From NCBI GenBank assembly GCA_035714085.1, contig DASTMP010000298.1, positions 1 to 64,000 on the forward strand: DNA of 64,000 bases, written 5' to 3'. The stretch's first letter is position 1. Every line of letters begins with the position of its first letter. Shown here in pieces: positions 35,261 through 43,105 of the stretch. Origin of the DNA: JAJVID01 sp035714085. Lineage in GTDB: Bacteria > Acidobacteriota > Blastocatellia > RBC074. The notes under the pieces are model-generated. The model was given only the letters and a program-made list of their open reading frames with translations, did no database searches and had not been told where the DNA came from. Position numbers and translations under genes: made by a program.

Positions 35261-36178
35261 TCACCTCGCCATCGCCTGATACACCACACGCGAAATATCG
35301 GCGATCAGTTTGGCGCTGCGTTTCTGTTGGTCGATGCCTCTGGTCAACACGACGATCACGTAAGGTTTGCGTCCTGGAGCATAAACGATGGCCGCATCGT
35401 GGTTATGTTTGGTGATGTTACCGGTCTTGTGGGCCACGCGGGTCGCGGCGGGCAATCCGGCTGGGATGCCGTCGTTGAAGCGCTGCGACAAGAGTATCTC
35501 GACCATCTTCTCGCAGGCGCGACTGTTCAGGAATTTGTTCTCGGCGATCAGTCGCAGGAGCAGCATCAGGTCGTAAGCCGTCGTCGTGTTGTTCTTACCG
35601 GCCTCAAAAGCTTTCGGGTCTTCGACTCCGCGCAACACCTGGATGTCCTTCGCGCCGAGGTCGCGCATCAGTTCGGTGACGTTTTCGGCCTTGACCTTTT
35701 CGATCAGCAGGTTCGTGGCCAGGTTGCTGCTCCAAGTGATCATCCGATCGACCAGGGCGATGACTGGCATCGCTTGCCCTATGCGCCCGTAAATCTCCTG
35801 GTCGCTGTCGTCGTCCCTGTTCAACCGGTATTCGCTGCCGTCGATGATGCTGTAGAACTTGTTTTTGATCTCGACCGGCTCGTTGAGCGGGATCTTTTTC
35901 CGGTCGGCGCGCCGAAAGACCTCCATCATCACCGGCAGCTTCATCGTGCTTGCCGCGTGAAAGCTGGCGCGCTCGTTGACGAGCAGAGTCTGTTTCGTCT
36001 CGGGGTCGTAAACGGCCACGCCCACCAACTCAGCGCCGCTCGCGGCGATCAGTTTCTCGACCTCCGATTTCGCGTTGTCGAGCGAGCTTTGCGCTCGCTG
36101 GGGCGTTCGCGCGGCGCCTGCGCCGGCCGCCAGGGCGAACAGCGTGGTCAGCAACATTGTCAAAAAGGGGACCTGCAT
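35261..36178 (-). CDS. Class A beta-lactamase-like serine hydrolase
   Basis: 305 residues with a signal peptide (LTMLLTTLFALAAGAGA). The penicillin-binding serine-hydrolase motifs are present: S77-T-M-K80, a second motif S150-S151-N152 in place of the usual S-D-N, and K251-T-G253. The omega-loop region (GVEDPKAFEAG) contains glutamates at 186 and 192, either of which might correspond to E166. The fold is class A, but the SDN-to-SSN change and divergent omega loop leave hydrolysis of beta-lactams unproven; a DD-peptidase-like role is possible. It is a single-gene unit flanked by a repeat upstream. Confidence 0.85.
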   Translation of the reverse strand: MQVPFLTMLLTTLFALAAGAGAARTPQRAQSSLDNAKSEVEKLIAASGAELVGVAVYDPETKQTLLVNERASFHAASTMKLPVMMEVFRRADRKKIPLNEPVEIKNKFYSIIDGSEYRLNRDDDSDQEIYGRIGQAMPVIALVDRMITWSSNLATNLLIEKVKAENVTELMRDLGAKDIQVLRGVEDPKAFEAGKNNTTTAYDLMLLLRLIAENKFLNSRACEKMVEILLSQRFNDGIPAGLPAATRVAHKTGNITKHNHDAAIVYAPGRKPYVIVVLTRGIDQQKRSAKLIADISRVVYQAMAR

Positions 36179-36193
36179 TTTTTAGACTCCTCA

Positions 36194-36276
36194 GAGATAG
36201 ACAGGAATTACAAGATTTCTTGGGATTTTATCAATTGAGATCAATCCTGAGAAATCCTGTAAATCCTGTCTATCTC
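36194..36276. repeat. Inverted repeat, ATAGACAGG/CCTGTCTAT family, copy 1 (decayed)
   Basis: Arms 36194-36225 and 36245-36276 pair over 32 positions with several mismatches. The right arm contains two 9-nt units (ATCCTGTAA, ATCCTGTCT). Copies 2 and 3 of the same family are perfect, at 37610-37692 and 49427-49505. It lies in the leader of the beta-lactamase-like gene. Confidence 0.85.
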
Positions 36277-36320
36277 ATCGTTTCATGACGTCGCAACGTC
36301 ATCAGAAGGCTTCCATGACT

Positions 36321-37196
36321 TTAAGAGGCGAAATTCTGTCTCACATCGATCTCCTGGCCGGTGATCGCGTCCACGAAAACAGTCCATGTCATTCCTTGTC
36401 CGGCTTCGACGGGGTAAGCGAGATGAATCGCGATTCTGTTCCCTTCCTGCTTAGGGTAGACGACCAGTTCCTTGACTGAAACTTCCGAACGATTCGCGAC
36501 TTTATAACTCATCGGCTGTCCGGCGATGTTCGTGTAACTGAATTCGCGGCCGACCATTTTATCTATGATCGATTGCGGATTGATTTCGGCTCGCGTGGGC
36601 AGATCGAGCGCTGGAATTATGCGGCTGTTCAATTGCAGCAGCGTTCCGTTCTTGCCGGCGGCGAGTCTCAATTCGCCGTAGCCGCCGGAGATCGGGAACG
36701 TGTAGTTGGCCTGACGGTAGACCGCGCTGTAAAAATTGCCGTCGTCCGTGAAAGAGACCAGCGAGAGGTCTTTCAAGCCGATGGAGCCTGGCGCCGGGCC
36801 GTTCATAAGATTCGGGAAGATAACGGCGCTTGCGCGTTCGATGAACCGTCGCAGAGCTTCTTTCGCCTCCAGTTCTCCGAACGCGCCCGCCTTCGCCTGA
36901 AGGGCGATCCGTCCAGCCATCTCGGTCGGCAGGGCGCGCGGAGTATTCAATACAGGCTCCAGTTCGAGCCTCGCGTCCGGCAATTGGAGCTCGGCGACCA
37001 ATTTTTTCCACGCTTCGAGGGCGGCCTGCTGTCGTTGGGGCGTATCCTCGATAACCGGAGGGTAGTTTTGAAGCTTGCCTTCGGGCGTGTTCGTCGCGAC
37101 CTGCCCAGGCGCGGCGCAAGCGCAAAACAGCGTGTGCGCAGACATCAGAATCGCGCAAAACAGCTTGTGGCGGCGCGTGGCGAGCCTGTCTTTCAT
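36321..37196 (-). CDS. Putative lipoprotein with PepSY/propeptide-like fold
   Basis: 291 residues from the ATG at 37196; an in-frame ATG at 37232 is further from any ribosome site. A signal segment (FCAILMSAHTLFCAC) ends at a cysteine that could be lipidated. The remainder has two alpha/beta units; the second ends TVFVDAITGQEIDVRQ, the pattern of PepSY/FTP domains found in metalloprotease propeptides and membrane-anchored inhibitors (ITGxxxDV). No protease is adjacent. The function is otherwise unknown. Confidence 0.6.
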   Translation of the reverse strand: MKDRLATRRHKLFCAILMSAHTLFCACAAPGQVATNTPEGKLQNYPPVIEDTPQRQQAALEAWKKLVAELQLPDARLELEPVLNTPRALPTEMAGRIALQAKAGAFGELEAKEALRRFIERASAVIFPNLMNGPAPGSIGLKDLSLVSFTDDGNFYSAVYRQANYTFPISGGYGELRLAAGKNGTLLQLNSRIIPALDLPTRAEINPQSIIDKMVGREFSYTNIAGQPMSYKVANRSEVSVKELVVYPKQEGNRIAIHLAYPVEAGQGMTWTVFVDAITGQEIDVRQNFAS

Positions 37197-37252
37197 GCCC
37201 GCGATGATTCCACGCCGGGCATGCAAAATCAAGATGGCGCCTTGAATCCGCT

Positions 37253-37594
37253 TCAGGTCTCGTCGCGACCGTGGACGGCGGATGGCGGGCAGGTCGCTTC
37301 GACGGCGGTGAACGACTCCAGAATGCGGTAGGCATGAGACGTCCCTTTCGGCACGACCCAGGAATCGCCCGGTTCGAGCAGCACCATCTGCCCCTCCAGA
37401 TGCAGCTCGGCTCGCCCTCTGATCACGTAACCGACGGTCTCGTAATCGCGCGCGGTCACAGGCTTGGGTCCGCCAGGCGGTTCCTCCTCCCAGAGACGCA
37501 TCGAAACGTGAATGCCCGAAGCGAGATATTTCTGCCCCATTTTCCCTTTCGGCGAATACTCCGACTTGACCTTCTGGACGCTTGTGTCTCCCAT
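37253..37594 (-). CDS. Small cupin-domain protein
   Basis: 113 residues from the ATG at 37594, with AAGGAGG 6 nt upstream. A single cupin barrel is recognisable: YETVGYVIRGRAELHLEG (first motif, with E in the metal position but no HxH), and LLEPGDSWVVPKGTSHAYRI (second motif, with the terminal His). Metal binding may be incomplete. Such stand-alone cupins bind small molecules or modulate enzymes; the ligand is unknown. It is on the same strand as the PepSY-like gene, 56 bp upstream of it. Confidence 0.8.
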   Translation of the reverse strand: MGDTSVQKVKSEYSPKGKMGQKYLASGIHVSMRLWEEEPPGGPKPVTARDYETVGYVIRGRAELHLEGQMVLLEPGDSWVVPKGTSHAYRILESFTAVEATCPPSAVHGRDET

Positions 37595-37609
37595 CTTTGC
37601 CTCCTTAGG

Positions 37610-37692
37610 AAAATAGACAGGATTTACAGGATTTTTCAGGATGTTGTGAAATGAATTCAACCCTGAAAAATCCTGTAAATCCTGTCTATTTT
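37610..37692. repeat. Inverted repeat, ATAGACAGG/CCTGTCTAT family, copy 2 (perfect)
   Basis: Arms 37610-37640 and 37662-37692 are exact reverse complements over 31 bp (outer AAAATAGACAGGATTTACAG). It lies in the divergent spacer between the cupin and rlmB genes, next to a half MITE end. Confidence 0.97.
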
Positions 37693-37716
37693 TTCAAATA
37701 CCATAAGTCCGTCGCA
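37692..37716. repeat. Half copy of the MITE terminal repeat
   Basis: CAAATACCATAAGTCCGTCG matches, with few changes, the ends of the 150-bp element at 9984-10140 (CAAAGACCATAAGTCTG), including bases beyond its 20-bp inverted repeat on one side. It starts where the preceding inverted repeat ends. Confidence 0.6.
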
Positions 37717-37783
37717 CATTTTCATGATCTTAGGCCCCCGTCGCGCAAGAGGTCGGTACGCGAGCGGACACACGATTGTGCGA

Positions 37784-37789
37784 TATAAT
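37784..37789 (+). promoter_or_regulatory. Possible -10 element for rlmB
   Basis: TATAAT at 37784-37789 lies 45 nt before the rlmB start. No good -35 hexamer is found at 16-18 nt, so it rests on one hexamer. Confidence 0.3.
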
Positions 37790-37833
37790 CCAGTCGCCGG
37801 AGTTCACATCCTTTACTGTGGCTGGTCAACATT

Positions 37834-38574
37834 ATGAATCAAATCTACGGTCTTGCGCCGGCGCTCGAAGCTTTACGCGCGCGCCGGCGAAAGATTCACA
37901 AAATTCTGATCGCGTCGGGCGCCCATCAATCGCGACTGAACGAGCTCGTCGAGACCGCCAGGCGCGCGGGCGTAGCGGTTGAAAAACGCGACCGGCGCGA
38001 GTTGGACGAATTGACCCGCCACGCGAATCACCAGGGGGTGGTCGCTCTCGTCGCGCCGCTCGGTCAGAAGAGCGCATACGTCGAGGCCGAGGCGATTCTA
38101 GATTCGATGGGCGATCCGCCTCTGGTCGTGTTAATCGACGGCGTCGAGGACCCGCATAATCTGGGCGCCATTCTGCGGACCTGCGAGTGCGCGGGCGTTG
38201 ACGGGGTCTTCATCCCGGAACATCGAGCCGCCGGTCTGAGCGAAACCGTGGCAAAGACCTCGGCGGGCGCGGTCGAGTATGTTCGCGTCGCGCGCGTGAC
38301 CAACCTGGTTCCGTTGATTGGCGAGTTGAAAGACCGAGGGCTGTGGGTCGTCGGAGTTGAAGGCGGAACCGCGAATCTCTATTCCGATTTCGACCTGAAA
38401 GTTCCGCTGGCTGTCGTGCTGGGTAGCGAAGGCAAAGGCGTTCGCAGGCTGGTCAGGGAAAAGTGTGACGCTGTTGTTTCAATCCCGATGCGCGGAAAGA
38501 TCAATTCGTTGAACGTGAGCGTGGCCGCCGGGATCGTGTTGTTTGAGGTCGTCAGACAAAGACTGAAGGGATGA
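37834..38574 (+). CDS. rlmB: 23S rRNA 2'-O-methyltransferase, TrmH/SpoU family (RlmB-like)
   Basis: 246 residues. An N-terminal substrate-binding domain (1-75, starting IYGLAPALEAL as in RlmB) is followed by the SPOUT knot: motif 1 LIDGVEDPHNLGAILRTC with the catalytic Arg, motif 2 VVLGSEGKGVRRLV, motif 3 IPMRGKINSLNVSVAAGI. It should methylate the 2'-O of a guanosine in 23S rRNA (G2251 in E. coli). Length and start fit RlmB closely; a tRNA-directed homologue is the alternative. It converges on the zinc-ribbon gene, 8 bp apart. Confidence 0.93.
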   Translation: MNQIYGLAPALEALRARRRKIHKILIASGAHQSRLNELVETARRAGVAVEKRDRRELDELTRHANHQGVVALVAPLGQKSAYVEAEAILDSMGDPPLVVLIDGVEDPHNLGAILRTCECAGVDGVFIPEHRAAGLSETVAKTSAGAVEYVRVARVTNLVPLIGELKDRGLWVVGVEGGTANLYSDFDLKVPLAVVLGSEGKGVRRLVREKCDAVVSIPMRGKINSLNVSVAAGIVLFEVVRQRLKG

Positions 38575-38582
38575 GCGGGGGG

Positions 38583-39302
38583 TCAAGTGGTCGCCGGTTC
38601 GCTCCTGAAGTACAGGATCCGGCCGCAACTCTCGCAGGTGATGATCGACTCACCTCTGCGGATGTCGGAGAAAACTTGAGGGCGAATCGTCATCCGGCAG
38701 GCCATACACTTATAGTCGCGCGCTTCGGCCAGCGCGAGCCCGCTGCGCATCCTCGAAAGGCGCTGATACGTCGCGCGAGTCTCCGGACCCAGAGCCTGCA
38801 TCTTCGCGGCGCGCTCGACTCGCAATACTTCGAGCCGCCGCTGGTTCGCATCGGCGGACGCGAGCCATTCTTTCAACTGGCTGTCAATCTCGACGCGGCG
38901 CGATTCCATCTCCGGCTCCGCTGCGGCCACCTGCGCTTCCAGCTTTTCGATGCGCTCCATCAATTTGAGAACCTCGGTCTCGAGCGCGCTGATGGCTTTG
39001 CGCGCGACATCGATCTCACGAACCGCAGTGGTGTATTCGCGCTCGTTGGTGGCCTTCATCAGATCGTTCTTGAACTTCTGATGCTTCTGCTGTTCCTGCT
39101 CCAGCTCGCCTTCAAGCCGCCGCTTTGCCGCTTGCGCGTCTTCGAGCTCCTGTTTGGCGCCGAGATGCTCTTTGACCGATTCCGCGAACTGGCGCTCGAG
39201 CTCGTCACGACGCGCAGGAAGCGATTCGATCTCTTCCGTCAATCGTTTGATCTCGACGTCGACGTCCTGTAGTGAGATCAGATGGCTCAGTTCAGAATTC
39301 AA
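38583..39302 (-). CDS. Coiled-coil protein with C-terminal C4 zinc ribbon (zf-RING_7/DUF164 family)
   Basis: 239 residues. The start is TTG, with AGGGGG about 6 nt upstream. Residues 10-170 are a long antiparallel coiled coil (LQDVDVEIKRLTEEIESLPAR, heavily E/K/L/R). The C-terminus carries CMAC...CESC, a four-cysteine zinc ribbon, and ends FRSEPATT. Homologues occur in most bacteria and include CdsZ; proposed roles concern nucleic-acid or flagellar/secretion functions, with none firmly general. Confidence 0.88.
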   Translation of the reverse strand: MNSELSHLISLQDVDVEIKRLTEEIESLPARRDELERQFAESVKEHLGAKQELEDAQAAKRRLEGELEQEQQKHQKFKNDLMKATNEREYTTAVREIDVARKAISALETEVLKLMERIEKLEAQVAAAEPEMESRRVEIDSQLKEWLASADANQRRLEVLRVERAAKMQALGPETRATYQRLSRMRSGLALAEARDYKCMACRMTIRPQVFSDIRRGESIITCESCGRILYFRSEPATT

Positions 39303-39326
39303 AACTGCCCCCTATTGTTTGGAGTT

Positions 39327-39340
39327 CCGCCTTCAGGCGG
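39327..39340. repeat. Short hairpin CCGCC-TTCA-GGCGG in spacer
   Basis: A 5-bp stem with a TTCA loop inside GGAGTTCCGCCTTCAGGCGG, in the divergent spacer between the zinc-ribbon gene and hemL. The same spacer also holds the weak palindrome ACATCT-cgca-AGATGT near 39384. Confidence 0.5.
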
Positions 39341-39461
39341 GCGGTGAAGACTAGCGTAATGCGAATCATCACATAAAGACTGGACATCTCGCAAGATGTT
39401 TGTAAACTGTGTCCCGCTTGATTCGGCTCTCCCAACGAAACAAATCGACAACCGGACTACC

Positions 39462-40754
39462 ATGATGAACGACAAATATCCACAATCGACCGCGCTGTTT
39501 GAACGCGCCAGGGGAGTGATCCCGGGCGGCGTCAACAGTCCCGTTCGCGCCTTCCGCGGGGTGGGCGGAACGCCTTTATTCATCGGACGGGGTAGCGGGG
39601 CGACGATCACCGACGCCGACGGACGCGAGTATATCGACTACGTCGGATCATGGGGGCCGATGATTCTTGGCCATGCGCATCCGCAGGTCATCACCGCCAT
39701 TCAAGAGGCAGCGGCGCGGGGGACGAGTTACGGCGCGCCCACCCAACTTGAGATCGAACTCGCGGAAGCGGTAATCGAGGCTTTTCCATCCATCGACATG
39801 CTGAGGCTGACCTCGAGCGGCACCGAAGCGACGATGTCGGCGCTGCGCGTGGCGCGCGGATTCACGGGACGTCCGAAGATAGTTAAATTCGAGGGCTGTT
39901 ATCACGGCCACAGCGACAGCCTGCTGGTTCGCGCCGGATCGGGCGTGGCGACTCTGGGGTTGCCCGATTCACCCGGAGTATTGCCAGAAGTCGCGCAGAA
40001 CACCGTCACCGTCGCTTTCAACGACGCCGAGGCGCTCGAAAAAGTCTTCGATGAAGCTGGCGATCAGATCGCGGCGGTAATCATCGAACCAGTCGTGGGC
40101 AACATGGGCTGTGTGCCGCCACAGGAAGGCTATCTCCAAGCCGTCCGCCGCGTCACCGAGCGCCACGGCGCGGTATTGATCTTCGACGAAGTGATGACCG
40201 GATTCCGCATCGCGCGCGGCGGCGCTCAACAACTCTACGGCGTCAAAGCCGATATGACGACGCTCGGAAAGATCATTGGCGGAGGGTTGCCCGTGGGCGC
40301 TTTCGGCGGGCGGCGCGAGATTATGGAAATGGTCGCCCCGGTCGGCCCTGTCTATCAGGCCGGGACGCTCTCCGGCAATCCGCTGGCGGTGACGGCCGGG
40401 CTGACGACCCTTAGGCTGTTGAAGGAGCCGGTAATTTATGAGCGGCTCGAAAGAGCTGCCTCAAGATTGGTCGCCGGAATGACCGACGCGGCGCGCGAGG
40501 CCGGAGTCTCGACACTCAGCAATCGCGTAGGCTCGATGTTCACTACATTCTTCACTTCAGAGCCCGTGCGCGATTGGGCCACGGCTAATCGCAGCGACCG
40601 CGAAGCCTTTGCGCGATTCTTCCACGCCATGCTCGACGAAGGCGTATACCTCGCCCCGTCGCAGTTCGAGGCCGCTTTCATCTCAACCGCGCACTCAGAC
40701 GAAATTATCGAACGAACGATCGAAGCCGCGCGCAAAGCGTTCACGCGGGTCTGA
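39462..40754 (+). CDS. hemL: Glutamate-1-semialdehyde 2,1-aminomutase
   Basis: 430 residues from ATG 39462 (a second ATG follows directly at 39465); an in-frame start at 39396 would add residues unlike the family. The PLP enzyme converts glutamate-1-semialdehyde to 5-aminolevulinate in the C5 haem pathway. Signatures: IPGGVNSPVRAF, SSGTEATMSALR, KFEGCYHGHSD, IFDEVMTGFR, and the Schiff-base lysine in TLGKIIGGGLPVGA. Length is typical. It is monocistronic here; no other haem gene is adjacent. No convincing Shine-Dalgarno site was found. Confidence 0.97.
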   Translation: MMNDKYPQSTALFERARGVIPGGVNSPVRAFRGVGGTPLFIGRGSGATITDADGREYIDYVGSWGPMILGHAHPQVITAIQEAAARGTSYGAPTQLEIELAEAVIEAFPSIDMLRLTSSGTEATMSALRVARGFTGRPKIVKFEGCYHGHSDSLLVRAGSGVATLGLPDSPGVLPEVAQNTVTVAFNDAEALEKVFDEAGDQIAAVIIEPVVGNMGCVPPQEGYLQAVRRVTERHGAVLIFDEVMTGFRIARGGAQQLYGVKADMTTLGKIIGGGLPVGAFGGRREIMEMVAPVGPVYQAGTLSGNPLAVTAGLTTLRLLKEPVIYERLERAASRLVAGMTDAAREAGVSTLSNRVGSMFTTFFTSEPVRDWATANRSDREAFARFFHAMLDEGVYLAPSQFEAAFISTAHSDEIIERTIEAARKAFTRV

Positions 40755-40784
40755 ATAAATTGCCGTGTGGGACGCAACAGGAGG

Positions 40785-40831
40785 TATAAGAGGTATTGGA
40801 CTTATGTCACATATGTCTTATACGTCTTATG
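40785..40831. repeat. Imperfect inverted repeat (CTTATG/CATAAG type)
   Basis: The spacer after hemL contains TATAAGAGGTATTGGACT and, inverted, CATATGTCTTATACGTCTTA, pairing over about 20 bp with several mismatches. Each arm is built of 7-9-nt units, like the other short-period repeats. Confidence 0.65.
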
Positions 40832-40848
40832 AAAAAGGATGCGCCAGA

Positions 40849-41349
40849 ATGAATATGCTGCGCCAATGCTCCATTCTGCTGTTCCTGTTCTCTCTTTGCC
40901 AGGGTGGTCTATCGCAATCGCCGGATAAACCGCTCGAGCGCGAGCGCGAGCGCGCCTACGCGCGTGAGCAATTCACAAAAAACTTCCGCGACCTCCAGTT
41001 GCTCGGCAAGGGATTGTTGCAGGATCACGAGACGGCAAGACTAACACCCGGCAAACTGGCCAAAAGCGTCAGATCGATCAACAAGTGCGCCAAGACGCTG
41101 CGCTCGCTGATCGCGCTCGGAGAGATGGCCACCGAGGTCGAGATCGACAAAAATATAGACACGGCCCGGGAATTCGACGAATCAATCCACAAACTCGCCA
41201 CTCTAATCTCGGATTTCGCTCACAACCCCGTCCATCAAAGCAACAAAGTCTTCAACACCGACCAGGCCGAACGCGCCCAGACCGACCTGCTGACGATCAT
41301 CAACCTCTCAAAAGCCATCGAAACCAAATCAAAGGGTTACGGCAGATAA
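40849..41349 (+). CDS. Exported alpha-helical protein of unknown function
   Basis: 166 residues from the ATG at 40849 (AAGGA 9 nt upstream). A signal sequence (SILLFLFSLCQGG) could be cleaved by signal peptidase I or, at the Cys, by the lipoprotein peptidase. The mature part is charged and predicted helical (ERERERAYAREQFTKNFRDL; a final helix ends ETKSKGYGR). No family was recognised. Homologues with similar length and Arg/Glu-rich start are known from Acidobacteria only as hypothetical proteins, as far as I can judge. Confidence 0.7.
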   Translation: MNMLRQCSILLFLFSLCQGGLSQSPDKPLERERERAYAREQFTKNFRDLQLLGKGLLQDHETARLTPGKLAKSVRSINKCAKTLRSLIALGEMATEVEIDKNIDTAREFDESIHKLATLISDFAHNPVHQSNKVFNTDQAERAQTDLLTIINLSKAIETKSKGYGR

Positions 41350-41431
41350 ACCCATATCCGCCGTCGAGTCGCCTGAGCGGCCCAGGCGAAAAGATTTTGA
41401 TCGTTTCAGCAACAAATCTACCGTTTCATAC

Positions 41432-41460
41432 TTGACACGCGCCAGAGAAATGGCTACACT
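41432..41460 (+). promoter_or_regulatory. Strong sigma-70 promoter for ssb
   Basis: TTGACA (41432-41437), a 17-nt spacer and TACACT (41455-41460). The ATG of ssb follows after 60 nt, with GGAGGGAGG in between. It is the best promoter match noticed in the window. Confidence 0.7.
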
Positions 41461-41520
41461 GCGTCCGCGTTTCAGTTACGCATTGAGAAAAGGCATCAAG
41501 AGTAGGAGGGAGGCCAGCGT

Positions 41521-42018
41521 ATGTCTTTCAACAAGATCACAATCGTCGGTTACCTGGGCCGCGACCCTGAATTGCGTTACACACCGCAGGGCACGGCTCT
41601 TTGCAAGATGTCAATCGCCACGACCGAAAAGCGTAAGAACGTCGCCGGCGAAACGGAAGAGCACACAACATGGTTCCGTGTAACAGCCTGGGGGCGGCAG
41701 GCGGAGTTGGCCAACGAATATCTGGCCAAAGGCCGTCAGGTTTATGTTGAAGGTCGTTTGCGGCTGGAAGAGTACACCGATCGTGAAGGCCAGAAGCGTT
41801 TCAGCGCCGAGGTCTCTGCGACCGAAATCCAGTTCCTTGGCCATCGGACCGACTCGCCCGGCGCCAATGCCATAGAAGAGATTGTGAGCGCCAATCAACC
41901 GCCCGCTCCGGCGCCCAAACAACAGGGCAATTCAAATAATCCAAAAAAAACTTCTAAGGGCAGACGAGGCTCACAGGAAGAGCTTGTGAGCATAGAGGAT
42001 GACGAGATTCCATTCTGA
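41521..42018 (+). CDS. ssb: Single-stranded DNA-binding protein
   Basis: 165 residues with GGAGGGAGG upstream of the ATG. The OB fold (1-108) starts SFNKITIVGYLGRDPELRYT and includes TTWFRVTAWGRQAE and YVEGRLRLEEYTDREG. A Gln/Pro/Lys linker leads to the acidic tip DDEIPF, which recruits DNA-repair and replication partners. SSB coats single-stranded DNA during replication, recombination and repair. It has its own promoter. Confidence 0.97.
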   Translation: MSFNKITIVGYLGRDPELRYTPQGTALCKMSIATTEKRKNVAGETEEHTTWFRVTAWGRQAELANEYLAKGRQVYVEGRLRLEEYTDREGQKRFSAEVSATEIQFLGHRTDSPGANAIEEIVSANQPPAPAPKQQGNSNNPKKTSKGRRGSQEELVSIEDDEIPF

Positions 42019-42032
42019 AATTAACAATTCGT

Positions 42033-42135
42033 CTGCGGATCATGCCGATGACGCATATGGTCAGGGCTGTGTCATGTTGTCCGCGTGATCCGCAGGCGCC
42101 CAATTACGCATTGGATACGCATTGGATACGCATCG
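42033..42135. repeat. Inverted repeat and 11-nt tandem repeat after ssb
   Basis: CTGCGGATCA (42033-42042) is repeated inverted as TGATCCGCAG (42086-42095). It is followed by about two and a half copies of the 11-mer ACGCATTGGAT (from 42106). The stem is far apart and lacks a T-tract, so it is not a classical terminator. Confidence 0.6.
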
Positions 42136-42230
42136 CTTCCAGCGTATAAGGTTCCATCACTCATACATTGACCGAAGCCTGGCGCGCTCGAAGCGATGCA
42201 TACCTAGGGAGTTTCCGCAGGAGGCGCGAT

Positions 42231-42452
42231 ATGCAAATCAACTGCAAAAGATATGACTGTCAGAAAGCAGTGGAGGTCTGTTACTGGTCATGCAAGTTCC
42301 GCAAAAACTGTAAGGATTGGGAGGGCGCGCTGATCGAAACGCCGGGGGCTGACGCGATCCGCGCAAGGCTCGAAGCGTCGGCGAAGAAATCCGGACGCGC
42401 TTTTGATCCGAAGTTGCTGGTTGTTCCGGCTCGAAAAAAAAAAGCGGCCTAA
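42231..42452 (+). CDS. Small cysteine-rich protein of unknown function
   Basis: 73 residues from the ATG at 42231, with AGGAGG 7 nt upstream; a longer in-frame start at 42168 lacks one. Five cysteines are packed in the first 26 residues (C-x4-C-x6-C-x3-C-x5-C), consistent with a metal-binding knuckle, followed by a basic, Ala/Lys-rich tail. No family was recognised; the strong ribosome site and compact motif argue that it is real. Confidence 0.65.
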   Translation: MQINCKRYDCQKAVEVCYWSCKFRKNCKDWEGALIETPGADAIRARLEASAKKSGRAFDPKLLVVPARKKKAA

Positions 42453-42591
42453 AGGTGGTTCCATTTCGCCAACCACTCCTTTAGAATCCCGCGCGCATTC
42501 ATGGCTTGCGGAAGGGCCCCATTCAGTAATTCAGCGCGAGCCGCTCCAAAATTCAACAACTCGAAAACAATCTCTGGAGATCAAAGGAACA

Positions 42592-42915
42592 ATGTTGAAC
42601 AATAGGGATATAGAGCCCACCGAACCGGAACTGACAATGTCGGAACTATCCGCCCCTGCATCTGAGAAGATAGCTTCCGCAAAAGCCAAACCAAAATTGG
42701 CGAAGCCCAAACCGGTCAGCAAGCCGGTCAGCAAACCGGCGAATAATAACGGTCCGATCTATCTGCTGCTTTTTGCGAATGGGAAGTATAAAGAGCTGCG
42801 TGAAACTGAATTGAACACCGAAGCTGCCGGCGTGTTGAAAGACCAGACGCTGCGATTGGTCAAGGGGCAGTGCCTGGTTCCACAGATCAGTTTCAAAGTT
42901 GCTGACGAAGAATAG
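42592..42915 (+). CDS. Small protein with KP-rich linker, unknown function
   Basis: 107 residues from the ATG at 42592 (AAAGGA close upstream). An acidic start (EPTEPELTMSEL) is followed by a Lys/Pro/Ala linker with the repeat KPVSKPVSKP, then a compact predicted beta/alpha segment (YLLLFANGKYKEL...LVKGQCLVP). It could be a small nucleic-acid-binding or adaptor protein, but nothing is recognisable. A strong terminator follows. Confidence 0.6.
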   Translation: MLNNRDIEPTEPELTMSELSAPASEKIASAKAKPKLAKPKPVSKPVSKPANNNGPIYLLLFANGKYKELRETELNTEAAGVLKDQTLRLVKGQCLVPQISFKVADEE

Positions 42916-42939
42916 GCTGAACAACACTCTCCTACTGAA

Positions 42940-42990
42940 AAGGCCGGAAAGGCGAGCTACACGGCTCAATCTTCCGGCCTTATTTTTTTT
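42940..42990 (+). terminator. Rho-independent terminator
   Basis: AAGGCCGGAA (42940-42949) pairs perfectly with TTCCGGCCTT (42972-42981), and eight Ts follow (42983-42990). It closes the ssb/small-gene region and isolates the ATPase/DUF4276 module that follows. Confidence 0.9.
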
Positions 42991-42994
42991 GCAT

Positions 42995-43069
42995 ATGGAT
43001 TTCGACCGCTTTCCAGTCCCGCCGCTTGACTGGCTCGAACGCCTACGCCTAAAGTTGCTTGGAAAGTAA
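42995..43069 (+). CDS. Possible 24-residue ORF between terminator and ATPase
   Basis: ATG at 42995 to TAA at 43067-43069. The peptide begins MDFDRFPVPPLDWLER and ends in a leucine/lysine helix. There is no Shine-Dalgarno site (the T-run of the terminator precedes it) and no homology known, so it may be chance. Confidence 0.2.
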   Translation: MDFDRFPVPPLDWLERLRLKLLGK

Positions 43070-43082
43070 GCGAGATTATAGA
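43055..43082 (+). promoter_or_regulatory. Candidate promoter for the ATPase/DUF4276 pair
   Basis: TTGCTT (43055-43060), a 16-nt spacer and TATAGA (43077-43082), 24 bp before the ATPase start. A leader this short would leave little room for a ribosome site, and none is obvious. Confidence 0.35.
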
Positions 43083-43105
43083 TTCCGATTGATTTACTGA
43101 TCGCC

